A DNA stretch of 64,000 nucleotides from Piper betle (lineage: Eukaryota > Streptophyta > Magnoliopsida > Piperales > Piperaceae). Location: positions 52,296 to 116,295 of the forward strand of contig JAURVB010004666.1 in assembly GCA_033002965.1 (NCBI GenBank). The letters are read 5' to 3'. Each line of letters begins with the position of its first letter. Within the stretch, counting starts at the first letter, position 1. A program made the translations under genes and the position numbers. This document shows positions 37,201-47,370 of this stretch, in pieces. The notes under the pieces are model-generated. The model worked only from the letters and a program-made list of their open reading frames with translations, had not been told where the DNA came from and did no database searches.

Positions 37201-37236
<36 letters not shown>
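37184..37236. repeat. (TA)n tract at the pararetrovirus junction
   Basis: A TA dinucleotide tract of about 53 bases, interrupted once by 'cg', lies immediately at the 5' edge of the viral coding sequence. It is the likely integration site or filler. Confidence 0.9.
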
Positions 37237-37239
<3 letters not shown>

Positions 37240-38076
37240 ATCAATTGCAAATTATGTAACAATAAAATTATTTCATGTATAACTACCCCGACCAATTTTT
37301 AACAACGTGAGAAAAACATGTATCCCTAGCACAAAGAGAATACCACTAGCGACAGTAATTATGAATCTCCAAAAGAAAACAAAGCATGCATGTACGAAAT
37401 AATTCAAAAGAGACCTCAATTAAGTGTGCCATCTTAATGCCTTTATGTTCTAGTACATGATAAACAAATTTAAATGCATATAGAGAATCAGAATTTTTTT
37501 TTACATGTGAAGCAAACTTGTATCTTAAAAATATTAATATCTACAGAGTAAAGCATGAGTCTGCTATGCTATCAAGATGGAGAGAGGAGGAACAATTAAA
37601 ATTAAATACAAGTGTACAATCAAAGAGCTTAATTTTTGTGTGAGGAAATTTGACAACCTAACTCCACAACAAAGTAAAGAACTCGCTACCACATAAACAT
37701 GGCTGTCTATCCACAACATACTCCGACCTCTGCCTCAATCTGCTCATGTTTGGCCAAATACAGTAAAAATTTCTGCCCACAACTGTGCAGCAGATCAAAA
37801 AGTATTCGAAAGGATAACCCAAACAACACGTCCCATCTAGATCAACCAAAGGATTAAGCTTGCACTTTCGTAAAAAACGATTGGCAGACCTAGTGACCAA
37901 ATGCTACATTCAATCAAAATTGCAACAACATTCCTCGGTCAACACCCACCTACTATTCCATCTTCCTTCCAAGCTAACCACAACTCATCATAGCCACAAG
38001 TCATTCAGGACAAAGATTAAATCAATAACAATCTTAACAAAAGACCGCTCTTTTTCCACATTCCACATAATCAACA
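37237..38076. other. Spacer between pararetrovirus and tandem repeat
   Basis: No gene is recognised. The ORFs at 37658-37900 and 37860-38081 match no family I know. The sequence could be 3' UTR of, or sequence downstream of, the minus-strand TOM6-like gene. Confidence 0.4.
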
Positions 38077-38500
38077 AATAAATCCATAAAAACAAGACAA
38101 AAAAATCGAATTATGACAAAGAATGCATGCCTTGTTGCTCTAACAATTATAAATTTGATCATCAGCCATAAATAAATTCATAAAAACAACATCAATCTAA
38201 TTGTGACAAAAGTGGGCCTACGTTCCTATTTGCTTGAGCAATTCAAAAATTTGATCATCAACCATAGGCAAATTCATTAAAATAATATTAATCGAGTTAC
38301 AAAAAAGATGGGCATGCATTCCTGGTAGCTTTAGTAATTAAAACTTTGACCATCAACCATAAATAAATTCATAAAAACAACATCAATCGAATTGTAACAA
38401 ACGGTGGGCATGCATTCCTGGTTGCTTTAGCAATTCATTAATTTGATTATCAAATATAAAAAAAATCAGAATAACGATATTAATCGAATGGCAACAAAAA
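38077..38500. repeat. ~96-bp tandem repeat, about 4.5 copies
   Basis: Units start near 38077, 38168, 38264, 38359 and 38454. Each has an 'ataaataaattcataaaaacaa' head, then 'atcgaattg(t)aacaaa', 'tgggcatgcattcctggttgcttta' and 'gcaatt...tttgatcatcaacc'. Copies differ at about 10-20% of positions by eye. The array lies just 3' of the minus-strand TOM6-like gene. Confidence 0.85.
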
Positions 38501-38586
38501 GGTTGAAACTGTTTACCCTAACATTCGAAGTCACAATTGATCAAAAAAATAAAGGGCAGAGAAAGGAAGAGCAGATTACCAAGCAA

Positions 38587-38774
38587 TCAGAGCTCGAGCT
38601 TGAGGAGTTCGAAGTTGTGGTTGGAGTTGGAGTCGGAGGAGAGGTGGTGGACGACGTAAGGCGCGGCGCGGAGCGGATGGCGGCCACCCAAGCGCCCATG
38701 ACGAGGAGGTGCCGGCGGAGCTCCTCGTACGTCGTGGCCTTGTCCGGCCGCCGCCGTATCGCTCCGAGGAACAT
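38587..38774 (-). CDS. TOM6: TOM6-like mitochondrial import receptor subunit, frame-broken
   Basis: The product starts MFLGAIRRRPDKATTYEELR and continues through VMGAWVAAIRSAP, matching the short plant TOM6 subunit, which stabilises the TOM40 translocase in the mitochondrial outer membrane. The family has about 54 residues with one membrane helix. After SAP the frame is lost. The expected continuation (APYVV, then FELLKLEL and a stop at 38587) is in a different frame, shifted by the equivalent of one missing base (or a five-base gain) within a GC-rich GCGCC run at about 38665-38680. Both halves look family-like, so a consensus error or a recent frameshift are both possible. The acidic/leucine C-terminus (LKLEL) resembles family ends. 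Confidence 0.65.
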
Positions 38775-40354
38775 CCTTCGATGCCAAGATAAAATATTTT
38801 TAAAATAATATCTCTTATATTTTAAAATATTTGAAAATAATATTTTTTTATTTTTTTAATCTAATTTTATATTAAAAATTATATTATTTATATTAATTTA
38901 TTTAACAGGGCTAAATTTTGGGTGAATTTAATTATAATATAAATATGATAAATAAAATTAATATAATCTTCGAATTCGAGGTGAATTCAAATATAGTTAT
39001 ATTCTTTTACCATTTTTAAGTCAAGTCATGGTTTATTTATTTTTAATATAGTAATAAGTAGAACTCTTTGCTACATTCTTTTTATCATTTTGTACTTACT
39101 AGCTAAGGATTTTAAATTGGTAAGATTTAGCTTATTTGTCATTTTGTTCGAACTCCTATTAAACTTAAACTTAGTCTAGAAGATAGTAGATGTTTAATTA
39201 TTTGTCATATTTATTATTTTAAATTAATTAAATTTGTGAATTTTTAAGATTTAGGATTTAACATTTTGAGTTCGGGAATATCTTTACTATTTTTCTTATA
39301 TTGAGATCGGGTTTGAATTGACTCTATTGATTTGCCAACTTACTCAGAGTTTAATTTATATTCACACATGTAATACATATTGGGGCATCCAAATTATATT
39401 TTAAAAACTAATATTTAGATTTGAAATAATACTCCTTATAAAATAATATAGTCCTATATATCATAAGTTAAATTTCGTATTTTAAAATTGTTATTAAGTC
39501 GGTTTGACACTGAAACAAATATAAATATTCTCGTTTGTTTGACTATAGTAAGAACAATCATTAATAAAGGTAATATTGTTTCGTTATGTAGATGACAAGC
39601 GACAACCATGTTTTTGTTCTCATACGGCATGGACAAACGTATGGATGGCGACTTTTAAAGACCAGTATTATCAACCACACTTCTAATTATAACTTAATAA
39701 CTATTTAAACCAATCCTTATTGTCATCCTAACTCTCAAAAAACTCTCCAAATTTATGAATTTGAGATTTGGCATTGGTCAAAGGTTTGAGCTAACGAGAC
39801 GTAATTCATATGAATGCCTCTAATCAGTGGTCACATCCAATTTATTTTCCATTTCTAAGGTATTAACTAGGCTGAAAATCCATTCGTGAACTAAGAGAGG
39901 TGGCTTAAAAGAAAAGGATGTTTTTAAAAGATCGATTGAGGTGGCGTCAAAGCGTATTTTACCATCTAATGCACTACTAACTATCTTTATACATTAATTC
40001 GAGTACAAAATTAAGCCAAGATCATAGACAATATTTCATAAAAAAGTCAATAATTCATATATAATACATGAATAATTCATATATGTCATATAATCCTCTG
40101 TATAAGCAAAGATCGTAGACAATAATACATGAACGAATGAATCTTCAATTTTCCCATCCACCTGCCTTCAATTCAATTCAATTCATTTTATTTGTGCTTA
40201 AAAAAATCAATTAACTAAAAGCATTAAGTGCAAACACGTGCGAACCGGCCGAAGCACACGTGTCTCGCCAATTAAACTCCATTTCTCTTTCGCTCCTCCC
40301 CTCACTCTCCCACGGACAACCACTACGAATATCTCCGACCGCCGTTCGCCGGCG
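38775..40354. other. AT-rich spacer between divergent TOM6-like and ATL genes
   Basis: The two flanking genes are divergently oriented, so this holds both promoters. It is mostly AT-rich. A repeated 'aattcatatata(t/a)' motif occurs near 40050-40090. From about 40230 the sequence becomes GC-richer and is probably the ATL 5' UTR. No other gene is recognised. Confidence 0.45.
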
Positions 40355-41538
40355 ATGGCGCCGTCGAGGCCGCCGGAGAACGAGTACCACTGGTCGGACC
40401 GGTCCCCGTCGGCGCCGTCCGCCGCCTCAGCATCCCGTTTCTCCGTCGACTTCAGCCCGCCGCTTATAGCCATGGTCGCCGTCGTCGGCACCGCCTTCCT
40501 CATCGTCGCCTACTTCCGCCTCGTCTCCCGATACCTCCTGCCCCCGCTACTCCGCCGGTGGCGCCGCCGCCGCCGCCGCCTCCGCCGCCGCGCCTTCTAC
40601 GCCGCGTCTTCCTTCTCCGACCCCGAGTCACCCCCGCCACCGTTCCTCGACGACTCCGCCCACCACCACCATCCAGCCTTCCTCTCCCCTACGGCCTCGA
40701 CGACTCGGCCATCAAAACCCTCCCCTCACCCTTTTCTCCCTCCCCGACAATTCCTCCGGCAAGGACTGCGCCGTCTGCTTGCTCGAGTTCGAGCACAACG
40801 ACTACGTCCGAACATTGCCCGCCTGCGGCCACGCTTTCCACCTCGATTGCATCGACATCTGGCTGCGCTCCCACGCCACCTGTCCTCTTTGCCGCTCTGC
40901 CATTTTTCGGCCTCCGCCGCTGCCGGTGGCGGGATCGCCGCTCGTGCCACTCATGTCCGGTCGCATCCGACCCAGCTTCGACGACGGCGCCATCCTCGCC
41001 TCGCTTCTACCCGAGCCGCCGCTACCGCAATCACCGCCGGCGCCGGCGCCGGAGATCGGGCTGATCGAGCAGTCTCTTTCCCTCCCGGCGGCGGCGTGCG
41101 CAATTTCTTGCTGAAGAGGTCGTACTCCTTCTCGTTCGAGCGGAGCCTCGCGTCCGACCGGCTGGTGTTCGAGCCCGTCACCGCCTCGCCGTGGCGGTAC
41201 CGGCGGAGCAGCATCGGCGGCGGCGGGGGAGCGCGGCTTTCTGGCGGCGGACTGCGTCGCCGTTCTCCGGCGGTTCGTCGTCGGCGAAGCACCGGGTGTT
41301 CTCGCTGCGGTACTACCGAGGGATGAAGTCGCCGTTCGCGCGGCGGCGGGCCGGGTTCTTCCCGCTGTCCGAGTCGAGCCTGCGGTCGTCGTCGTCGCGG
41401 CGGAGCAAGTCCATGACCAGCCCAATGTTCGCCGGAGGCGGCTGCGGCCGGTCGTCATCGTCGGCGACGGCGTCGAGCCGGCTCCGGTGTGGTGACCCGG
41501 AGGCGCTGCTTTCGCCGGACCGGCTGGACCGGCGGTGA
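40355..41538 (+). CDS. ATL-family RING-H2 E3 ubiquitin ligase with four frame breaks
   Basis: Intronless and very GC-rich. From the ATG at 40355 the N-terminus has a hydrophobic helix ([18 protein letters not shown]) and an Arg-rich stretch. The ATL GLD motif (YGLDDSAI) and the RING-H2 domain at about 40767-40894 follow: [13 protein letters not shown] and CPLC give all eight zinc ligands in C3H2C3 order. The C-terminal region has [16 protein letters not shown] and [11 protein letters not shown], typical of ATL proteins, and stops at 41538. The parts lie in three frames. Shifts occur at the C run near 40689, the C run near 40725, near 41090 and in the G run near 41228. Each equals one missing base. 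Such uniform damage with intact motifs suggests sequencing error. ATL ligases are membrane-anchored and often act in defence; the target is unknown. Confidence 0.8.
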
Positions 41539-41751
41539 AAATAGCCGGACCGGGCGGGCAGGCGGGGCGGTTGGTTCGATGGGGCCGAGGCCTTAATTGG
41601 GGTCGCATGCATGTATTTGATGCAGTTGGGTCGGCACATTGTTTAGAGGGCTTGCATTTAATGGTTTGGATTAATTAACCGTAAACAGGCGTGGTTCAAC
41701 ATTTTAACCGCTTTGGTTATATTTTTAATGTAAGCTTGTCCATATGGGGAG

Positions 41752-41814
41752 GGCCAAGAGCCCCTAAAATGGAAGTTAACTCCATTTGTAAGTCCATTTT
41801 AGGGGCTCTTGGCC
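41752..41814. repeat. Perfect 22-bp inverted repeat (hairpin) downstream of ATL
   Basis: Arms 41752-41773 (ggccaagagcccctaaaatg + ga) and 41793-41814 are exact reverse complements separated by 19 bases. It lies 214 bases after the ATL stop and so may be in its 3' UTR or just beyond. It could form a stable RNA stem or be a small fold-back element. Confidence 0.85.
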
Positions 41815-43319
41815 TCTCGGCTTTCCCTTCCTGTATTTTTTCCCCTTTCTAATCTACTAATATTAGTAGATCTATTCATATATTATTACGTGGATGATAT
41901 TTGTTTGAGGATGTTACCATTGAATATTTGACTTTGGATTTCTTGCAATGTGGTACCAATTGAGTCAACAGCACTTTGGTTATGTGGATATTTTGCCGAA
42001 GAAGATTGGTAGTTAGGCGCTTTAGGATTGCTAAATATTAAGATTCTTAATGTGAGTTAGAAGTCTGTGTGTGTATATATATATATATAAATAAATAAAT
42101 ACTAATAATGCCAAATCAAGGGAGCATTTTGTTCTATTTTGAGCTTTTCGTGGTCAATAAATTGATGAACTTTGGGGACTTCTGCATGTACGCAATGAAT
42201 AATAAACTCATCAATATTATTAGGATGTTGATTATTAATCTCTATAATAAAAAAATAAATAAATGGGCAGAGTCGGCACTTCTCTCTCCGACTTAGTTAC
42301 GAGTGTTAGGAATTGTAAGATGGGGTGGGGGTGGATGTATATCAATTGATTGCTTAGTGTCGACTGTATTAATACGTCACATGGGCCATAAATAGTAGCA
42401 CCTTCTTTGGCTCTCATTTATGTCTTCATTATGTTGCTGTCTTTGGCCCCACTACACATATCCAATCAATTCAATCTTTCGGCTACCAGCCTACCATGTT
42501 CTGTGTAATTAGCTACTATTAAACAAATTTCCCTCTTAATCCCAATGCATGGGCTATTGGTTATGGATGGTTATTAAATGATAATCTGTTGCAACTCAGT
42601 AAACAACTGATGAGATCGTATCTTAATGCATGACTGAATTGGACTACGGCTGATAGGAAGAAGGATTGAATTGGACGAGTCACTGGCGTTTTGATCAATG
42701 AAGTTGGACTCTTTGGCCCAGTTTGGACCACTCGGTCTGCTCAGTGTTCACTATAGCTTCCACACCAACCAGCCAATCTGTTCCCCTGACGATTCTCTCG
42801 CAAATCAGAACTCACTAATTGTTATTATGATGGGATTAGGATTTTTGAAGATTAGTGAGGGCCAGTGGGAATGTCCTCGGGCAAAACTCGGACTCGATGG
42901 ACCAGAAGTTCGAGTCAAATGACTCGGATGAACTCGGTGGCACGTTGAGACGAGTCAAACTCAAATCGGCCTCAACTTTATTGATTAGTTTTCTCCATAC
43001 ATAAAATTAGTTTTTTAAGTACTAATTTTATTAGTAAACAAGACTAATATATTGTACATTTATATTTTTTTGTGCACGATTTTTATAATAACAAAATGAA
43101 TAACTATATAAATATATATACATAAAATTTATTTAATATATTATATCAAGCATCAAATATGAGTAGATAAAAATATGTTCGTGCTTGCTTGAATAAATCC
43201 TCGGCAGGTACACGTGGCGTTCTGCTATAGGTGAAGTGCAAGCTTGGGTGCCTCTAAACACGGCATGCATAAAAAAAACTATGGCACATAGGATTTAACC
43301 AGGATTCTAGTACCAAATC
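41815..43319. other. Intergenic spacer
   Basis: No gene is recognised. A short (AT)n lies at about 42073-42090. ORFs at 42108-42296 and 42698-42922 match nothing known to me. Confidence 0.45.
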
Positions 43320-43460
43320 TGCCGCCTCCTCCCACCGCCGCCGTCGACGGCGCCATCCTCCATCGCCGGAGACCATCTCCTCTTCACCGGCCCCGTCGCT
43401 GCAGCCCCCGCCCTCCCGTGGCCGCCGATCTGCTATACGTCCGACGTCAACTATAAAGGT
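43320..43460 (+). other. Probable 5' UTR exon of the HIT zinc-finger gene
   Basis: A GC-rich, CCG/CCT-rich block ends at a possible donor (ataaag|gtgaag, about 43460), 120 bases before the ATG at 43581. Such GC-rich leaders are usual for expressed plant genes. Splicing is inferred. Confidence 0.4.
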
Positions 43461-43580
43461 GAAGACTTTTCAACGATGGCTTAGAGGATCTTCTTCTTGT
43501 CTCCATGATCATTACACATGACCAATCCATTGGCGAAGTTGAATTGTTGAGCTCGTACTTGCTTTTCATGTTAGCTTATG

Positions 43581-45613
43581 ATGGCTTCTCGCCAATGTCA
43601 AGTTTGTAATGCTGCTAACTTCAAGTACAAGTGCCCTTCTTGCCTAGTCCCTTAGTAAGTGCTTGTTGGTGTTTCACGACGCTTGTTGATTATGTATTGA
43701 ATGCTGTAGAAATCAGTTATTATCGTGTGTTGATGGTGTTCCAATTACTGATTACGGTGTTTTGTTTTTATGGTTGGTGTGGATGCATTTTGATCTCAGT
43801 TGCTCGCTGCCTTGCTATAGGAAACATAAGGGTATGCATTTTCCCTACACCCATGTATATGTATTTTTGTGGCACTAGATCATCATGTTTTTGGATGAAC
43901 CAAAAATTGATGGAATAATTGATAGCATTTAGGCTTTGTACTGAAGAGTAAAACAAGCCAAATGTTAGGTGTTGTTATTGCAGTGAATATAGGAGCAAGT
44001 GTTATCAACAACGTGTTTAATGTGGTATTAAAATTACTTCAGTCGGAAGTAAGGGATGTAAAACCTTGCTAGCATGAGAAAAGACGTATCAAAATTGTAT
44101 GGTCTCTGACGGATAATGAGACAATAAATTATATGTAACGCTCTTGGATCTTCTGTTCACTTTTTATTTACTTAGAATCAGATCGTTGGGAGCTTGATTT
44201 TAATAAGAATCAGACTTGGTCAAATGGCTATTTACCTGTTTTATGTTTATTGGTGTGCTTTTTTCTTCTAATCTTGATGGTGCAGAAGTTCCTTGTGGGA
44301 ATGTATCATCACTCAGCTCAACCACTTTGCCGGAATATGAAAAATCAAGTAAGATGTCTTTGATATCATCATTTTATCGTTTTAGAGAGAATTTGAAGGT
44401 TGTAGTTATGGTAGCAAGAAATAGTTTATAGAGGCATTGTACATAAGGGCCACAAGTTCTGGTCAAACAGGCTACTAAAATTTTATTTAATCCTGGAGTG
44501 ACATTGGAGCTACTATGTATGGTGCATCATCTTATTTCTCTACATGTTTTAATTGTGATATCATTGTCACCGTAATCTATGTGCGATCTCAATCATGTAG
44601 GAGTTTGTTGTTGCAATTTTGTATCACCATTTGACCTCTATCCCATTTAATTCAGTTCTGCACCACTCATGCCAAAACTAAATAAGTTTTTATGCTAGAT
44701 GTCTTTCACATATAACATCATTGTGATCTTATACCCTTCCAAATTAATTATGTGAACTTCATGAAATATTTCTTGTTTGAGAAAGGCCAACTAAATTGTT
44801 CGACTTCATATCTTTGTAAATATTAAGTTAAGTTTAGGATTAAGTTTCATGTAGCGCTTGTCAAACGGCTGAAATGTATGTGGACTTATTATCGTGGCTA
44901 GTATCGCACTTATCTTCAAGTGCTCTGCATTTAATTTGTGATTTTTCTGGACAAATGATGCATGAATTTTAATTTCATACTCATAATGATTTTTCTTGTT
45001 TTTACTTATAGCAAAAGTACCTCATTTGATGGCTCAACAAAGATTCTTTGAGGTGAAGGATGAGAGCTGGATTCTTCAGAAAGATCAGTTGAAGTCTCTT
45101 GGTAGAATTTCTGTTTCTTTTCAATCACAAGATTCGTTCTTGTTTTTGTGGATTTCTTATAGCTTACTTTGGCTATATTTTTTTGATTTCGTAAATGCTT
45201 GAGCATTAAAATATCATTTGCAGTGGCTACTGATGAAATTAGAGAATCTCTGAAGAATGAAGACATTCAAAAGCTTATATATAAAATTGATCAAAGCACC
45301 AATGCAGAAAGCGTACGTTTTATAACATCTATTATCAGTACATGGTTTTGATTGTTATTCAGTTTTTACATTTGATAATAGACTTGCAGATAGTGACATG
45401 ACAAACAAAAAGTATTGAAATTGTCTTTTTTATAAAGTTGTATATCTTTTCCCCAGGAATTGGATAGTGCCATTCAAGGAGAGACTTTTCGCCTCTTTAC
45501 TGACAAGGTAGGTTCCATTGTCACCAGTTGCATATGATGTGATAAACAAATTTCATCTAAAGCAATATTTATTTTTTCTATGGCAGATTTTGTCTGTTTT
45601 AAATAATCGGTAG
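43581..45613 (+). CDS. HIT-type zinc finger protein, ZNHIT3-like
   Basis: Seven exons join in frame: 43581-43654, 43800-43831, 44286-44348, 45012-45101, 45224-45312, 45457-45507 and 45587-45613, all GT-AG, giving 141 residues. The N-terminus is a complete zf-HIT domain: CQVC, then CPSC, CSLPC, H and C give the expected seven Cys and one His (residues 5 to about 39). Exon 2 is only 32 bases and completes the finger. The C-terminal part (LKNEDIQKLIYKIDQST, then FRLFTDKILSVLN) resembles ZNHIT3/Hit1, whose eukaryotic members help assemble box C/D snoRNPs with NUFIP and R2TP. That role is inferred from the family. No frame break was found. Confidence 0.88.
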
Positions 45614-47159
45614 AAACTGAGTGTTTGGTCAGGATCCTGTAACAAAGCATGTGTATCACTCTCCTTCAATACCAAGAACCTCTCTTGTAAAGGTATTGTT
45701 GCTTGAGCAATGAAAATGAAAAATGTGCAACGTTACTAAATCAACGCCAACACAGTTATCCTTCTTGGATTGTTGTATTTATCGTTTAACATGTCATTAT
45801 TCAAATTTTGAGCATCTTGAAGAGTTATAGTGCTTATTGTTATTCTGCGCTGAATTTTTCACAATTAAAGCAATTGATCAATGGGAATTGTTTGTCATAT
45901 TAGGTATGTTCACTGGTGAATGGTTTTGTTTGTTTTCCTGATTTATTGCCTCATGATCATTGAGGGCCGGTTCAGAATGCTCAGCTTTTTATATGAATGC
46001 CGGCCTTCTCCTCTTTCCTAAGATATCATATTTGTCTGATTTTATAGCTCCAAATGTATATGCATTTAGGTTGATGGATAATTTAGGTTGATCATCAATA
46101 GTTGAACCGGCAGTTTCTGAATTCTTTGCTTGAAATTGAACTTGGTCATCATCTTTTTCTGTTAGCTAGCTCAATTTCGTTTTCTATGAAATGTTGCAGT
46201 TCAAGTTATAAGGGTAATCGCCGTATGGAATGTGCCAACAACTTCAACTGCCATTCCACACACAAAGTCTTGATTCCATAAAAGAAAGTGAAGGTGCCCA
46301 AGTCTTTTCTAGAATAACATTAGATATGGTGTAGCTGGATGGGTGGTTCACTTAGAAACCACCTATTTTATACCTTAAACCATATAACTTTTCTTTCTGG
46401 AAATAGCTTAGTTGAGCTTTTAGAAGAGAGACTACATTTCTCATTTGAGTTTGGCCATTTTATATTTATTTTAAGATATACTTATTACGTAAAAATGAAA
46501 AAAAACAATGAAAGAAACGGTCTAATTCACAAATAACCACTTATCAATTAACCTCAGGGCTCGGCCAATATTCCATCACTTTGTTTCTGTTTCTCATGCT
46601 AGATTAGCTTAATTAATCAACAACTCTTTTTCAAGCTCAAGCTCTTACAAAAAGACCGTTTTTAATATTTAAAAAAGTATTCATGGTCATGGGCAGGCAA
46701 GGTTGCTTACGAATTCGAGTTGGTTTTGGGCAGAATTCAATTTCAATTCGGTTTAAGATTTGTGGACCAAATATTAGCTCAAAAATTCAGCTTAATCCGT
46801 TTTGAAATCAAACAATGCTCACCCATAATAATAATAACAAAAATGTTCGCCCACGAGTGACAATTTCGAGGATCCAGTTAGTAAATTATTTGTGGGGATA
46901 ATTTGTTTCACCATTACTCATCGTTGTAACATGGCATGCAGGTGTGAAATGTTATCAAATACCATCTTTAAATTTGAGTTTAAGTCAATGGGACATGCAA
47001 GTTGCAGCAAATAACTTAAAAATAAAGATAGAACCTAACACTGGATCCCAGAGTAGGAGTTTAATTAAGTTCATTATCGACTCTATGAACGAAGTTATTT
47101 AATTTAAGTCTACATTGATAGAACACTAAGTTTTCTCAAAAGTCTCCCGCTTCCCCACC
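45614..47159. other. Spacer between HIT and LACS genes
   Basis: It holds the HIT gene 3' UTR and the LACS promoter. No further gene is recognised; the ORF at 46339-46536 matches nothing known to me. Confidence 0.5.
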
Positions 47160-47167
47160 TATAAAAG
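47160..47167 (+). promoter_or_regulatory. TATA box of the LACS gene
   Basis: TATAAAAG in a C-rich context (ccacctataaaagaag) lies 211 bases before the LACS ATG at 47371. It is an almost ideal plant TATA element; the transcription start would be near 47195. Confidence 0.65.
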
Positions 47168-47370
47168 AAGCCTCTGTGCTGCATTGCATTAAATCCTTTC
47201 AACTCTGATAAGAACAATATACACATTTTTATCTTCTCCCATCAAAACCGAATTTATTGCACCCATCGATCCAACACCCACCATAACAAATGATGGAACG
47301 TTTATTATCTTCACCACTTTGAGCTACTAGAAAGCTGGCTGCCCAGAAAGCTCAGAGCCAGGAATCTACC

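Noticed and set aside
38077..38500. CRISPR-like repeat array
   Set aside because: Units are contiguous diverged tandem copies without unique spacers, and the genome is a plant nuclear one.
40802..41608. 268-codon minus-strand ORF over the ATL gene
   Set aside because: It is a shadow of the GC-rich ATL coding sequence, whose RING-H2 domain lies on the plus strand.
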